Part shown: piece by piece, positions 52,047 through 62,884 of the stretch | Position numbering within the stretch: position 1 is the stretch's first letter | How the letters are laid out: every line of letters begins with the position of its first letter | Assembly: GCA_947491945.1 (NCBI GenBank) | Contig: CANLLN010000006.1 | Span: 1 to 64,000, forward strand | Source: an uncultured Carboxylicivirga sp. | GTDB taxonomy: Bacteria > Bacteroidota > Bacteroidia > Bacteroidales > Marinilabiliaceae | DNA length: 64,000 nucleotides | Direction: 5' to 3' | The notes under the pieces: generated by a model | Told to the model about the DNA's origin: nothing | What the model saw: only the letters and a program-made list of their open reading frames with translations | Database searches by the model: none | Made by a program: the position numbers and the translations under genes

Positions 52047-52054
52047 CAAAAATA
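52047..52054 (-). promoter_or_regulatory. -7 element (TATTTTTG) of purE
   Basis: Exact TAnnTTTG match on the minus strand, leader about 60 nt. It lies divergent from the hpt promoter about 40 bp away. Confidence 0.6.
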
Positions 52055-52095
52055 GTTAAGAAAGGTTATAATCATGTGGTTATTCTTATTTTTTA

Positions 52096-52103
52096 TACTT
52101 TTG
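52096..52103 (+). promoter_or_regulatory. -7 element (TACTTTTG) of hpt-adk-obgE
   Basis: Exact TAnnTTTG match, giving a long leader (about 105 nt) before hpt. I see no recognised purine riboswitch in it. Confidence 0.6.
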
Positions 52104-52215
52104 CAGCTTAAAATCCAGATTTTTATTTGTAAGCAATGTCCTTCTAATATGTAATTATTTATTTTTCAAACAATTACATTGGATTGTTGTTTTAACCAGA
52201 TTAAAAAAAGAAGCA

Positions 52216-52752
52216 ATGAGCCGAGTTAAGTTGTTAGACAGAGAATTCGAATTGTCAATACCTGAAGAAAAACTGTTAAAGGCAGTTGATCAGGTAGCGG
52301 AAAAAATGAACAACGACCTGAAGGATAAAAATCCCCTGATGGTTTGTGTACTCAATGGTTCGTTTATGTTTGCTTCTGATCTGATGAAGCGACTTACCTT
52401 TCCCTGTCAAATAAGCTTTGTGAAACTATCGTCTTACGATGGCACAGGGTCTACCGGTAATGTAAAACAGTTGATCGGTTTAAATGAGGACATTAGTGGA
52501 CGTACTGTGGTGCTGCTCGAAGATATTGTGGATACAGGCCTAACGATTCAAAATACAGTGGAGCAGGTGAAGCAAATGGGACCTGAGGCTGTTAAGGTAG
52601 CTACCATGTTGTTTAAACCGGATGCCTGTAAGCGTGATGTGCAGCTCGATTATGTAGGGATGGACATACCCAACGATTTTATTGTGGGTTATGGTTTGGA
52701 TTACGATGGATTTGGAAGAAATCTGAAAGACATTTATACAGTAGTAGAATAA
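52216..52752 (+). CDS. hpt: Hypoxanthine phosphoribosyltransferase
   Basis: Purine salvage: it joins hypoxanthine or guanine to PRPP. The 178-residue protein has the PRPP loop VVLLEDIVDTGLTI, the early motif LNGSFMFASDL, and the base-binding DFIVGYGLDY. It is first of a probable hpt-adk-obgE transcript and lies opposite purE, so salvage and de novo purine genes face away from a common 235-bp region. Confidence 0.94.
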   Translation: MSRVKLLDREFELSIPEEKLLKAVDQVAEKMNNDLKDKNPLMVCVLNGSFMFASDLMKRLTFPCQISFVKLSSYDGTGSTGNVKQLIGLNEDISGRTVVLLEDIVDTGLTIQNTVEQVKQMGPEAVKVATMLFKPDACKRDVQLDYVGMDIPNDFIVGYGLDYDGFGRNLKDIYTVVE

Positions 52753-52788
52753 CATCTATATATTTTTTCATTTTAAGGGGTAAAGAAA

Positions 52789-53361
52789 ATGCTCAATGTT
52801 GTCATATTTGGCGCACCCGGATCGGGAAAGGGTACGCAAAGTAAATTAATTGCCGAGAAGTATAACCTGGCTCACGTGTCTACGGGTGATCTGCTAAGGC
52901 AAGCCATTCATAACAATACACACGAAGGTGTGATTGCGAAAAGCTACATCGATAAGGGTGAGTTGGTGCCCGATGAGGTAATCATTGGTATGCTCGATGC
53001 TTTTATGGAGAAGTTGCCACAGGGCAAGGGTATTATATTCGACGGCTACCCACGTACCGTATCGCAGGCCGAAACCTTAATGGAAATGATGAAGGATCAT
53101 GGCACTAAGGTGTCAGTGCTTCTAAACCTTGAGGTAGACGAGGCCGAGTTGATGGATCGTTTGCTGAAACGTGCTGAAACAGAAGGTCGTTCTGATGATA
53201 ATCCGGAGACGATTAAAAAGCGCCTTTCTGTGTATGAAACACAAACATTGCCGGTGATAGAGTTTTATCGCAAGAAGCGTTTGTATAAGCCTATCAAAGG
53301 GGTTGGTGAAGTCACCGAAATATTTGATCGTATTTCAGAGGTTCTAAACGAGCTGAAGTAA
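52789..53361 (+). CDS. adk: Adenylate kinase
   Basis: It interconverts ATP+AMP and 2 ADP. The 190-residue protein has P-loop FGAPGSGKGTQ, AMP-site FDGYPRT, and a short LID (RAETEGRSDDNPETI) without zinc-binding cysteines, i.e. the short form. It lies 36 bp after hpt. Confidence 0.95.
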   Translation: MLNVVIFGAPGSGKGTQSKLIAEKYNLAHVSTGDLLRQAIHNNTHEGVIAKSYIDKGELVPDEVIIGMLDAFMEKLPQGKGIIFDGYPRTVSQAETLMEMMKDHGTKVSVLLNLEVDEAELMDRLLKRAETEGRSDDNPETIKKRLSVYETQTLPVIEFYRKKRLYKPIKGVGEVTEIFDRISEVLNELK

Positions 53362-53380
53362 TAATATTTAACGATATTTG

Positions 53381-53410
53381 AGCCACGGTAATAACTCTTT
53401 TGCCGTGGCT
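53381..53410 (+). terminator. Hairpin between adk and obgE
   Basis: Stem AGCCACGG (53,381-53,388) / CCGTGGCT (53,403-53,410) with a 14-nt loop and little T-run after it; a weak terminator or processing site at most, as obgE shows no promoter of its own. Confidence 0.45.
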
Positions 53411-53434
53411 TATTGTGTTTATAAAGAAGTAGGT

Positions 53435-54433
53435 ATGGCGAGTTCTAATTTTGTTGATTACGTTAAAATATTCTGCCGCTCAGGTAAAGGGGGCGCTGGC
53501 TCAACGCATTTGCGTCGCGAGAAGTTTGTGGCCATGGGGGGTCCTGATGGAGGTGATGGTGGCCGAGGGGGGCATATCATTGTCAGAGGTAATCGCAATA
53601 CCTGGACTTTGTTACACTTAAAATATAAACGCCATGTCTACGCAGGTCATGGAGCCAACGGTAGCAAGCAGCGTTCAAGCGGTGCCGATGGTGAAGATCG
53701 CATTATTGAAGTGCCTTTGGGTACCATTGCCAAAGATGCTGAAACCGGGGAGGTACTTTTCGAGATTACCGAGCATGATCAGGAGCACATTCTGGTAAAA
53801 GGCGGACGAGGCGGATTGGGTAACTGGAACTTTAAGTCGGCCACCAATCAAACTCCACGCTATGCACAGCCCGGAGAGGATGCTGTTGAGATGGCTGCCA
53901 TATTGGAGCTTAAGGTATTAGCTGATGTGGGGCTTGTGGGTTTTCCCAATGCCGGTAAATCAACCCTTTTGTCGGTTATGTCTGCTGCCAAGCCAGAGAT
54001 TGCTGATTATCCGTTTACCACTTTGGTGCCCAATCTGGGAATTGTTGCTTATCGCGACCATCAGTCCTTTGCCATGGCTGATATACCCGGTATTATCGAG
54101 GGTGCCAGCGAAGGTAAGGGATTGGGCATCCGTTTTCTGCGTCATATCGAGCGTAACTCCATTCTATTGTTTTTGGTGCCGGCCGATGCCGAAAATATTA
54201 AGCAGGAATATCAAATATTACTCAATGAGCTTCGTCAGTATAATCCTGAGTTGCTCGACAAGGGTCGTATGTTGGCCATCTCAAAATGCGATATGCTGGA
54301 TGAAGAGCTGATGGAGGAAATTAAAGCTGACTTGCCCGATCTGCCCTATGTTTTTATATCTTCGGTGGCCAATATTGGCATTACTGATCTGAAAGATATG
54401 ATATGGGAGCAATTGATGGCGGCCAACGCGTAA
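53435..54433 (+). CDS. obgE: GTPase ObgE/CgtA
   Basis: A 332-residue essential-type GTPase of 50S assembly and stress control. It has the Gly-rich Obg fold (about 5-160, [12 protein letters not shown]), G1 [10 protein letters not shown]3 [14 protein letters not shown] and G4 SKCD. No C-terminal OCT extension is present. The start [13 protein letters not shown] at 53,435 fits the family; the longer ORF would begin inside the preceding hairpin. Its last 31 bp overlap the next gene. Confidence 0.93.
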   Translation: MASSNFVDYVKIFCRSGKGGAGSTHLRREKFVAMGGPDGGDGGRGGHIIVRGNRNTWTLLHLKYKRHVYAGHGANGSKQRSSGADGEDRIIEVPLGTIAKDAETGEVLFEITEHDQEHILVKGGRGGLGNWNFKSATNQTPRYAQPGEDAVEMAAILELKVLADVGLVGFPNAGKSTLLSVMSAAKPEIADYPFTTLVPNLGIVAYRDHQSFAMADIPGIIEGASEGKGLGIRFLRHIERNSILLFLVPADAENIKQEYQILLNELRQYNPELLDKGRMLAISKCDMLDEELMEEIKADLPDLPYVFISSVANIGITDLKDMIWEQLMAANA

Positions 54434-56238
54434 ATGACACCAAACAGTTTTATACCCAAAGCCTGGGGCATTGGCAGGTAAAAGAGCAGGCGCTGAAGCG
54501 GCGTTTTGTTGTCAATGCCTGGTTGCGCCTGGTATTTTTTGTGGCGGCCTTTAGTCTGCCTTTCATGTTTTTTCATTATTGGTCGCTGACCTTCTTTATT
54601 GCTTTTGCTCTCTTATTCATTGCTTTTATGGCCTTGGTGTGGCGTGCCGGGCGTATCCGGAAACAACGAGAGTATGTAAAGCACCGCAGCGAACTCATCG
54701 CAAAAGAATTAGCGTGCATTGACGGCACCTGGATAGAGGCAGATGATGGCGCAGCTTTTATGGAGCATGACCATGACTATGCTCACGACCTTGATTTATT
54801 TGGCAAGGGTTCTCTTTTTCAATTTATTAATCGCACGGTTACTCCTCAAGGAGCAAAGTGTCTTGCTGATCAGCTCAAGCATATTTCATGTAATCGCACT
54901 GCGTTAGAGGCGAGGCAGGCGGCTATGGGTGAATTGGCAAAGAAAAGCGAGTTCAGACAGCATTTTTATGCTTTGGCAGCCTTGGCAGCTGCCGATAACA
55001 AAAGGAATGAGCCCTTGGATTTAACCCGGCAACCCGATTTAAGTTTTCTGTCAAAGGGAACGCGAGTGCTTATTTTTGGCTTTCTGCTGACTGCCATACT
55101 GGTTGTATTTCTTATTCTTACGGGCGTTTTAAAGGCTAGTTTGTTGCTGGTTCTTTTCTTTAGTGGTTTGGGTGTTGTTGGTCTTACCATTAAAAAAATT
55201 AATAAGGCCCATTCAGCAGTCAGTTCTTTAGGACGCTATCTACAACGCTATTCTCACTTGATTCGTTATGTTGAGCAAAACAAAATGGAGACTCCTTACC
55301 TTCTTGGCCTTAAGAATACTTTAATCGCTGATGGACAATCGGCTAGCGAGATAACCGCTCGGCTCAGTGTGTTAATTCAGCGTTTCGATCAGCGCCTGAA
55401 TATGTTGCTTGGTGTGGTGCTTAATGGGTTTTTGCTTTGGGATTTATTGGTGTGCATGCAGTTGCAAGGTTGGTATGCTAAGCATGGTGGCCGCATGCAG
55501 CTGTGGATGGATGCTCTGCATGAGATGGAGGCTTTGAATAGTTTTGCGACCTTCGTTTTTAATCATCCGCAATATGTATTTCCAAAGTTTTCAGATAGTA
55601 CTATCCTGCAAGCTCGTCAGTTAGGACATCCCCTCATCCCTGGTGCAGAGCGGGTGCGAAACGATTTTGCTTTTGATGAAAAGCAACGGGTGTGCGTGGT
55701 TACGGGTGCAAATATGGCGGGTAAAAGCACTTTTTTGCGCACGGTGGGTGTGTCCCTGGTGTTGGCAGGTAATGGCTGTGTGGTCGATGCTCTTGAGTTT
55801 ACTTATAAGTCACAGCCTTTTATTACCAATATGCGGGCCACCGATAATTTGCTGAAGCACGAGTCTTATTTCTTTGCCGAGCTCAGTCGTCTTCAGAGGA
55901 TACTGGCATATTTGAAAGAGCAAGGCTCGTTGTTTTTTATTCTCGATGAAATATTAAAAGGCACAAACTCACTGGATAAATATCAGGGTTCCATGGCGCT
56001 GATAAAACATTTGCTCAAGCACGGCGGTACTGGTTTGGTAGCTACCCACGATTTGGAACTCGGGCAGCTTGCCGCGCAAACACAAGGGCAGGTTTTTAAC
56101 AGGTGCTTCGAAGTGCAATTTGTTGCAGGCGAACTTCGCTTTGATTATAAGTTGCGTACGGGGCTCACGCAGAGTCATAATGCCAGTTATTTAATGGCAC
56201 GGATGGGGTTGATTCCCAGGGAGGACGTACGACTCTAG
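54403..56238 (+). CDS. Membrane-anchored MutS-like ATPase
   Basis: A 611-residue protein of the MutS superfamily that keeps the clamp/lever and ATPase regions: Walker [13 protein letters not shown] (near residue 435), Walker [16 protein letters not shown] and [10 protein letters not shown]. It lacks the mismatch-recognition domain. Hydrophobic segments near 45-85 and 225-275 predict four membrane helices, so it is probably membrane-anchored and not a mismatch-repair enzyme. Function is unknown. Its ATG lies 31 bp inside obgE, and no other in-frame start is visible nearby. Confidence 0.82.
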   Translation: MGAIDGGQRVNDTKQFYTQSLGHWQVKEQALKRRFVVNAWLRLVFFVAAFSLPFMFFHYWSLTFFIAFALLFIAFMALVWRAGRIRKQREYVKHRSELIAKELACIDGTWIEADDGAAFMEHDHDYAHDLDLFGKGSLFQFINRTVTPQGAKCLADQLKHISCNRTALEARQAAMGELAKKSEFRQHFYALAALAAADNKRNEPLDLTRQPDLSFLSKGTRVLIFGFLLTAILVVFLILTGVLKASLLLVLFFSGLGVVGLTIKKINKAHSAVSSLGRYLQRYSHLIRYVEQNKMETPYLLGLKNTLIADGQSASEITARLSVLIQRFDQRLNMLLGVVLNGFLLWDLLVCMQLQGWYAKHGGRMQLWMDALHEMEALNSFATFVFNHPQYVFPKFSDSTILQARQLGHPLIPGAERVRNDFAFDEKQRVCVVTGANMAGKSTFLRTVGVSLVLAGNGCVVDALEFTYKSQPFITNMRATDNLLKHESYFFAELSRLQRILAYLKEQGSLFFILDEILKGTNSLDKYQGSMALIKHLLKHGGTGLVATHDLELGQLAAQTQGQVFNRCFEVQFVAGELRFDYKLRTGLTQSHNASYLMARMGLIPREDVRL

Positions 56239-56295
56239 TCGGTGCTCGATTAATTATTATTGAAAAAGAAATTACGAAACAAATCTTCTTTTAAC

Positions 56296-56303
56296 TATAT
56301 TTG
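56296..56303 (+). promoter_or_regulatory. -7 element (TATATTTG) of parE-parC-aroK
   Basis: Exact TAnnTTTG match, leader about 54 nt. Confidence 0.6.
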
Positions 56304-56363
56304 GATGGTTTTCCGCAACAAGGGGACCTTCACTTTTCCATATTAACTAGTTGATTTTTAAGT

Positions 56364-58220
56364 ATGAGTAGTCAAAATACACAGAACTATTCCGAAGACG
56401 CTATCCGCACCCTCGACTGGAAGGAACACATCCGTCGTCGTCCGGGGATGTATATTGGTAAACTGGGAGATGGTACCTTTGCTGACGATGGAATTTATGT
56501 TTTACTCAAAGAGGTAATGGATAATTCCATTGATGAGTTCATGATGGGCAATGGTAAAAAGATTGAAGTTACCGTGCACGAAGGGCGTGTTACCGTCCGC
56601 GACTACGGGCGGGGCATTCCATTGGGTAAAGTGATTGATGTAGCATCCAAAATGAATACCGGTGCTAAATACGACTCCAAGGCGTTTAAAAAGTCTGTGG
56701 GACTTAATGGAGTAGGTATTAAGGCGGTTAATGCTCTTAGTACCGAGTTTACTGTGCAGGCCTATCGCGAAGGGGAGACCAAGCGGGTGGAGTTTAGCCA
56801 GGGCGAAGTGGTGACCGACCATGAGCTAACGACTTCAGACGAGAAGAATGGTACCTTTATTGCCTTTACGCCTGATAATACCATCTTTGAAGATTATCTG
56901 TTTCAGGATGAGTATATTGAAACGCTGCTTCGTAATTATACCTACCTGAACAAAGGGCTGTCCATTATTTATAATGGTAAAACCTTTCAGAGTAAGAATG
57001 GTTTGCTCGACCTGCTGAACGAGAATATGGATGCCGAAGGACTTTATCCTATCATTCATCTCGAAGGAGAGGATTTGGAAATTGCTATCACTCACGGTAA
57101 TCAGTATGGCGAGGATTATTACACCTTTGTTAATGGTCAGCACACCACTCAGGGAGGTACTCATCTGGTAGCTTTTCGCGAAGCTTATGTAAAGACTATA
57201 CGCGATTTCTATAATAAGAATTTTGATGTGTCCGATATTCGTACAGGCATTATCGCTGCGGTAAGCATTAAGGTGGAAGAGCCGGTGTTCGAATCGCAGA
57301 CCAAAACTAAATTAGGATCAAAGGATATTGGGCCCGATGGCCCGTCGGTGCGTAATTTCATCCTCGACTTTGTTACCGAGCACCTGGATAATTTTCTGCA
57401 TAAGAATCCGGCAACGGCCGAGGCACTCAATAAGAAAATCCTTGAATCGGAGAAAGAGCGAAAGGCCATTTCAGGCATTAAAAAACTAGCGCGTGAGCGT
57501 GCTAAGAAGGTGAGTCTTCATAATAAGAAGCTGCGTGACTGTCGTATTCACTATACCGATATTAAGAAAGAGCAAAACAGCGATAGCTCTATTTTTATTA
57601 CCGAGGGTGACTCAGCCAGTGGTTCCATTACAAAAGCCCGCAATGTGAATAGTCAGGCTGTGTTTAGTTTAAAGGGTAAGCCACTGAATAGTTTTGGGCT
57701 AACACGTAAGGTGGTGTACGAGAATGAGGAGTTCAATCTTTTACAGGCGGCTCTTGATATAGAAGACGGTTTAGATACCTTGCGTTACAATCATGTGATT
57801 ATAGCCACCGATGCTGATGTGGATGGTATGCACATCCGCTTGTTGTTGCTTACCTTTTTCCTGCAGTTTTTCCCTGAGTTGGTGAAAAACGGACATCTTT
57901 ACATATTGCAAACACCTTTGTTCAGGGTGCGTAATAAAAAGAAGACTTTTTATTGTTACTCGGATGAAGAAAAGACAGCCGCCATTAAAAAGTGCGGACC
58001 GAAACCTGAGATTACACGCTTTAAGGGACTGGGTGAGATATCGCCTGACGAATTTAAGCATTTCATTGGTAAGGATATACGATTGGAGCAGGTGCGTTTG
58101 AAGAAAGATGTGCCGGTGAAAGATCTACTGGCCTTTTACATGGGTAAGAACACGCCCGATCGCCAAAATTTTATTATCGATAATCTGGTTATTGAAGAAG
58201 ACCTGGTTACCCAGGAATAA
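56364..58220 (+). CDS. parE: DNA topoisomerase IV subunit B
   Basis: The ATPase subunit of the type IIA enzyme that decatenates chromosomes. In 618 residues: GHKL ATPase with [11 protein letters not shown]-lid and [10 protein letters not shown] (the switch Lys), then TOPRIM with EGDSASGS and [12 protein letters not shown], and a C-terminal PLFRVRN/FKGLGE segment. Length and pairing with a ParC-type partner (14 bp downstream) favour topoisomerase IV over gyrase. Confidence 0.92.
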   Translation: MSSQNTQNYSEDAIRTLDWKEHIRRRPGMYIGKLGDGTFADDGIYVLLKEVMDNSIDEFMMGNGKKIEVTVHEGRVTVRDYGRGIPLGKVIDVASKMNTGAKYDSKAFKKSVGLNGVGIKAVNALSTEFTVQAYREGETKRVEFSQGEVVTDHELTTSDEKNGTFIAFTPDNTIFEDYLFQDEYIETLLRNYTYLNKGLSIIYNGKTFQSKNGLLDLLNENMDAEGLYPIIHLEGEDLEIAITHGNQYGEDYYTFVNGQHTTQGGTHLVAFREAYVKTIRDFYNKNFDVSDIRTGIIAAVSIKVEEPVFESQTKTKLGSKDIGPDGPSVRNFILDFVTEHLDNFLHKNPATAEALNKKILESEKERKAISGIKKLARERAKKVSLHNKKLRDCRIHYTDIKKEQNSDSSIFITEGDSASGSITKARNVNSQAVFSLKGKPLNSFGLTRKVVYENEEFNLLQAALDIEDGLDTLRYNHVIIATDADVDGMHIRLLLLTFFLQFFPELVKNGHLYILQTPLFRVRNKKKTFYCYSDEEKTAAIKKCGPKPEITRFKGLGEISPDEFKHFIGKDIRLEQVRLKKDVPVKDLLAFYMGKNTPDRQNFIIDNLVIEEDLVTQE

Positions 58221-58234
58221 ATAGTTAAGGAAGA

Positions 58235-60868
58235 ATGAGTTTCGACGATACAAACAATCCAAATACTCCGGAGGATAATGCTTCGGCATCATCAGAAAAT
58301 CAGCCTAAGGACGAACAGCACGTGTGGGACACCGACGCAGCATCAATGAGTCACCTGCCGGGCATGTACCGCGAGTGGTTCCTTGATTATGCTTCTTATG
58401 TGATACTGGAACGTGCGGTGCCTCATATCAACGATGGCTTAAAGCCAGTACAGCGCCGTATTCTGCATGCCATGCGCCGCATGGATGATGGGCGTTATAA
58501 TAAGGTGGCCAATATCATTGGTTTCACCATGCAGTTTCACCCCCACGGCGATGCTTCCATTGGCGATGCCCTGGTGCAGTTGGGACAAAAGGACTTACTA
58601 ATCGACTGCCAGGGAAACTGGGGTAATGTTTACACGGGCGATAGTGCAGCGGCACCCCGTTACATCGAGGCCCGACTAACGAAGTTCGCTCAGGAGGTCG
58701 TTTTTAACCCCAAAACTACCGAGTGGAAGCTTAGCTACGATGGGCGTAACAACGAGCCGGTGACCCTGCCGGTGAAATTTCCGCTGCTGCTCGCTCAGGG
58801 CGTAGAAGGAATTGCGGTGGGATTGGCATCCAAGCTGTTACCCCATAACTTTAATGAGCTGATAGACGCTTCTATCGCTTATCTTGAAGAACGTCCCTTC
58901 GAGATATTCCCCGATTTTCCAACGGGTGGTATGATTGATGTATCGCGTTATAACGATGGGTTGCGCGGAGGAGCTGTGAAAGTAAGGGCGAAGATTGCCA
59001 AAGTGGATAGTAAAACCCTGATGATTTCAGATATTCCTTACGGTAAAAGCACCACTACCCTGATCGAATCCATCCTTAAGGCCAACGAAAAGGGGAAGAT
59101 TAAGATTAAAAAAATTGATGATAACACGGCTGAGAATGTGGAGATCATGATTTACCTGCCAGCCGGATCATCACCCGATAAAATGATTGATGCCTTGTAT
59201 GCCTTTACCGACTGCGAGGTGTCGATATCACCCAATGCCTGTGTTATTCAGGATAACAAACCTTATTTTGTGGGGGTGAGCGAGATCCTTAAGGAGAATA
59301 CGGATAACACCGTGACACTGCTTAAGCGCGAACTGGAGATACGCAAAGGTGAGTTGGAAGAGGCCTGGCACATGTCTTCGCTCGAGCGTATCTTCATCGA
59401 GAACAAGATATATCAGCGTATGGAGGACTGTGAGTCGATGGAAGCTGTGGTACAAACCATCGATCATGGGCTGGAACCTTTTAAAAACCTGCTGCGACGG
59501 GAGGTAACACGCGATGATATTATTAAGCTGACACAGATTAGAATGATTCGTATCTCCAAGTTTGATGCGAAAAAGGCAGATGAATACATTGCCTCGCTCG
59601 AAGAGGAAATGGAGCAGATTGCCTATCACTTGGCTAATCTTATTGCCTATGCTATAGCTTATTACAAGCGTATTAAAAAGCAGTTTGGCAAGAGTTATCC
59701 ACGGATGACAGAGATACGCAGCTTTGCCAATATTGAGGCATCCAAAGTTGTGGTGAAAAACGAAAAGCTCTACATTAATCGTGAGGATGGTTTTGTGGGT
59801 ACTTCCCTTCGCAAGGATGAGTATGTGTGTGACTGCTCTGATATTGACGACATTATCATCTTCTATAAGGATGGTAAATATTTGGTCACCAAAGTGTCAG
59901 ATAAGGCATTTGTGGGTAAGGACATCATTCATATTGCTGTGTTTAAGAAGAATGATAAGCGCACCATCTATAACGCAGTGTATCGCGATGGTAAGGCCGG
60001 TAATACCTATATGAAGCGCTTTGCCGTTACGGGTGTTACGCGTGATAAAGAGTATCATATCACCAAGGAAACACCGGGCTCTAAGTTGATGTATTTTAGT
60101 GCTAACCCCAATGGGGAGTCCGAAATATTGAAAGTAGTATTGCGCCCTAAGGCACGAATCCGCAACCTGGTGTTTGATGTGGACATGGGAGACCTGGCCA
60201 TAAAAGGCCGTGCTGCCATGGGAAATATTCTCACTAAATATGAGGTGAAAACCATTTCGCTAAGGAAAAAGGGTGAGTCAACATTGGGAGGACGTAAGAT
60301 ATGGTTTGAGCATGAGACCCTGCGACTCAATGCTGATGGACGCGGTCAGTTTTTGGGCGAATTTCAGGGCGGCGATCAAGTGCTTGTCGTTACCCGTAAC
60401 GGACAGTATTACCTCACCTCCTTCGACTTAAGCAATCATTATGATGATGATATTCTGCTCATTGAGAAATTCTGTAGCGATGTGGTATGGTCAGCCGTTT
60501 ATTTCGATGCCGATCAGGATTATTACTATATAAAACGCTTTCAGTTTGAGAATGCTACAAAGCGACAGTCGTTCATTGGTGATAACCCAAAATCACGTTT
60601 GGTTAAAATCATGCATGTTGATTATCCGCGTCTCGAGGTGAAGTTTGGCGGCGACGATAAGTTGCGTGAGAAGTTGATTGTGGAGGTGGCTGAATTTATT
60701 GGCGTAAAGAGTTACAAGGCCAAAGGGAAACGTCTTACAACTTATCAGGTGTCAAAAATACACGAGCTGGAACCCGCAGTGAAGGATGAACCAATGAGCG
60801 GTGATGGGAATGACGAGGGCGATCAGCCTGATGAAGATGATAAAAATCAGATGTCTCTCTTTGAATAG
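58235..60868 (+). CDS. parC: DNA topoisomerase IV subunit A
   Basis: The DNA-cutting subunit: winged-helix domain with the active-site Tyr in AAAPRYIEARLTKF, a preceding quinolone-determining region (HPHGDASIGDALVQLGQ), then tower and coiled-coil regions and a beta-pinwheel-like C-terminal domain. At 877 residues it is of Bacteroidota ParC length; the GyrA-box is not seen. It ends in an acidic tail (DEGDQPDEDDKNQ). It is cotranscribed with parE, and aroK follows after 6 bp. Confidence 0.92.
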   Translation: MSFDDTNNPNTPEDNASASSENQPKDEQHVWDTDAASMSHLPGMYREWFLDYASYVILERAVPHINDGLKPVQRRILHAMRRMDDGRYNKVANIIGFTMQFHPHGDASIGDALVQLGQKDLLIDCQGNWGNVYTGDSAAAPRYIEARLTKFAQEVVFNPKTTEWKLSYDGRNNEPVTLPVKFPLLLAQGVEGIAVGLASKLLPHNFNELIDASIAYLEERPFEIFPDFPTGGMIDVSRYNDGLRGGAVKVRAKIAKVDSKTLMISDIPYGKSTTTLIESILKANEKGKIKIKKIDDNTAENVEIMIYLPAGSSPDKMIDALYAFTDCEVSISPNACVIQDNKPYFVGVSEILKENTDNTVTLLKRELEIRKGELEEAWHMSSLERIFIENKIYQRMEDCESMEAVVQTIDHGLEPFKNLLRREVTRDDIIKLTQIRMIRISKFDAKKADEYIASLEEEMEQIAYHLANLIAYAIAYYKRIKKQFGKSYPRMTEIRSFANIEASKVVVKNEKLYINREDGFVGTSLRKDEYVCDCSDIDDIIIFYKDGKYLVTKVSDKAFVGKDIIHIAVFKKNDKRTIYNAVYRDGKAGNTYMKRFAVTGVTRDKEYHITKETPGSKLMYFSANPNGESEILKVVLRPKARIRNLVFDVDMGDLAIKGRAAMGNILTKYEVKTISLRKKGESTLGGRKIWFEHETLRLNADGRGQFLGEFQGGDQVLVVTRNGQYYLTSFDLSNHYDDDILLIEKFCSDVVWSAVYFDADQDYYYIKRFQFENATKRQSFIGDNPKSRLVKIMHVDYPRLEVKFGGDDKLREKLIVEVAEFIGVKSYKAKGKRLTTYQVSKIHELEPAVKDEPMSGDGNDEGDQPDEDDKNQMSLFE

Positions 60869-60874
60869 AACCGG

Positions 60875-61402
60875 ATGGAGATAAAACGCATTTTCCTCAT
60901 TGGCTTTATGGGTAGTGGCAAGTCCACCCTGGGCAGGCGCCTTAAGTCCGAACTGCATTGGGATTTTATCGATTTGGATGATTATTTCGAGAATCGCTAT
61001 CAAAGTAGCATCAAGCAGTATTTTGCTGATTTTGGCGAGGAGGCTTTTCGTGAGGCTGAACAGCAGATCTTGAGAGAGGTAAGTGTGAAGGGGAAGGTGG
61101 TGATTGCCACAGGCGGCGGCACACCTTGTCACTTCAATAATATGGAGCTTATTAATTCCTGCGGCCTGAGTATTTATATTAAGTTGTCGGTCGATACCCT
61201 GGCAGATCGTCTGAGCAAGGCGCGTCAGGTGCGTCCGCTCATAATGGGTATGTCGGGTGCTGCTTTAAAGGATTATATTCATAATACCCTCATGCAGCGA
61301 GAGTTGTACTACAATCAGGCAAGTATAGTAGTGGATGGCGATGTGCTGGGGGTGGATGGCTTTGTGCGTATCATAAAAGCCTCAGGTACTTTAATGGATT
61401 AG
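60875..61402 (+). CDS. aroK: Shikimate kinase
   Basis: It phosphorylates shikimate in the chorismate pathway. The 175-residue protein has P-loop GFMGSGKSTLGRRL, the shikimate-binding DLDDYFENRY, and the second shikimate loop with FREAEQQIL and GGGTPC. It lies 6 bp after parC, so it is probably on the parE-parC transcript. Confidence 0.93.
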   Translation: MEIKRIFLIGFMGSGKSTLGRRLKSELHWDFIDLDDYFENRYQSSIKQYFADFGEEAFREAEQQILREVSVKGKVVIATGGGTPCHFNNMELINSCGLSIYIKLSVDTLADRLSKARQVRPLIMGMSGAALKDYIHNTLMQRELYYNQASIVVDGDVLGVDGFVRIIKASGTLMD

Positions 61403-61542
61403 GGGAAGATCTTAAGTGTTGTAGGATGTTGATGGTGTAATATAATTCTCTTACGAAGGGCTATCTTATCTAAAACCATTCTAAAAAAGTAAGAGATTGC
61501 CGAATTTGTTCATTTCTTCAGATTTGCTACAGATTTCAATTT

Positions 61543-61550
61543 TACTTTTG
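61543..61550 (+). promoter_or_regulatory. -7 element (TACTTTTG) of hemA-hemC-hemD
   Basis: Exact TAnnTTTG match in the 209-bp gap after aroK, leader about 55 nt. Confidence 0.6.
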
Positions 61551-61611
61551 GTTAGCAAGCTGCAGGTGTGGTTTAGCGAAAACAAACGAACAAGTAATTC
61601 AGAATTGAAAT

Positions 61612-62880
61612 ATGGTTGGTCTAATCGGCATAAGTCACCAAACGGCACTACTGGAAATACGCGAGCAACTGGTAATTACCCGTGAGGAAATTACCGGATT
61701 ATACGAATACCTGAATCGTAAATGCGAGGTGGAAGGTATTATGGCATTAAGCACTTGTAACCGTACCGAACTATATTTCGAAGCCAAGCCTGGCAAGGAT
61801 GATGCCGCTAATGATTACGTGGATCGTATTATTAGTGCTTACATTGCCTATTTTAAAAAAGATGAGAGTGTTAGGAAATACCTGTATACGCATACGGGCA
61901 TTGATTGTGCGCGACATTTGTTTCGGGTCGCCACCGGGCTCGACTCCTTAATTCTGGGTGAATATCAGATTGTGTCGCAGTTGAAAGAGGCTTTTTCATG
62001 GGTCGATAATACCGCTATGGTAGGGCCGGAGCTTACGCGTATGGTGCACAAAGCCTTTGAGGCCGGTAAGGCTGTGCGCACACAGACAGCCCTCAATAAG
62101 GGCGCCGTGTCGGTTAGTTCAGCAGCCGTAGAGTTAGCTGCTAATAAGCTTTGTGAATTTCCCAATGTAAAGGCCCTAACGGTAGGTGCCGGCGAAACAG
62201 GTACCATTGTGGCACTTAACCTGTCAAAAAAGGGCTGTGTGAATAACTGGGTAACCAACCGTACTTTGGGCAAGGCCGAACAACTGGCCGACCGTGTGCA
62301 AGGCGTTGCCTTTCCCTTCGATACTTACCTTGAACAGCTGGAAGTAGTGGATATTGTAACTTATACCACAGCTTCTTCGCGTGTGCTGCTCAGCAAGGAA
62401 ACACTGAGTGTAGTCATGCAAAAAAGAGGCGGCCGACCACTGATGATACTCGATTTATGCAGTCCGCGTAATGTGGAGGCTGCCGTAAGTCAGCTTGAGG
62501 GTGTTACTCTCTATGATCTTGATCATCTGGAAGATGTGGTGAAGGCGAATTTTGAAAAACGAAAAGGAAAATTAAAGGAGGCCGAAGCCATTATTGAAGA
62601 TGTACTGGCCGAGTTTGACGACTGGTTGAATGTGCGCCGTATGCGCTCAGCCATAAGCGCCATTACCGATACACTAAAAGATGTAAATACCCTGGAGGCC
62701 AGGAATTATAAAAAGGTGAAGGATGATGATGAGGTGGCCCAAAAAATCAATGAATACGGCGAGCACCTGAGTGCTAAACTCACGCGTATGCTCATCAAGC
62801 AAATGAAAACCGTCACCAATGAAGGACGGGACTCAGAAAAAGTAAAATTACTCCAAGAATTTTTTAACTTTAAAGCATAG
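61612..62880 (+). CDS. hemA: Glutamyl-tRNA reductase
   Basis: First enzyme of C5 tetrapyrrole synthesis, converting Glu-tRNA to glutamate 1-semialdehyde. The 422-residue protein has the catalytic Cys49 in ALSTCNRTELYF, the catalytic-domain segments GLDSLILGEYQIVSQL and GAVSVSSAAVELA, an NADPH-binding domain starting TVGAGETG, and a C-terminal dimerisation helix. It is first of a hem operon. Confidence 0.95.
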   Translation: MVGLIGISHQTALLEIREQLVITREEITGLYEYLNRKCEVEGIMALSTCNRTELYFEAKPGKDDAANDYVDRIISAYIAYFKKDESVRKYLYTHTGIDCARHLFRVATGLDSLILGEYQIVSQLKEAFSWVDNTAMVGPELTRMVHKAFEAGKAVRTQTALNKGAVSVSSAAVELAANKLCEFPNVKALTVGAGETGTIVALNLSKKGCVNNWVTNRTLGKAEQLADRVQGVAFPFDTYLEQLEVVDIVTYTTASSRVLLSKETLSVVMQKRGGRPLMILDLCSPRNVEAAVSQLEGVTLYDLDHLEDVVKANFEKRKGKLKEAEAIIEDVLAEFDDWLNVRRMRSAISAITDTLKDVNTLEARNYKKVKDDDEVAQKINEYGEHLSAKLTRMLIKQMKTVTNEGRDSEKVKLLQEFFNFKA

Positions 62881-62884
62881 AAAG

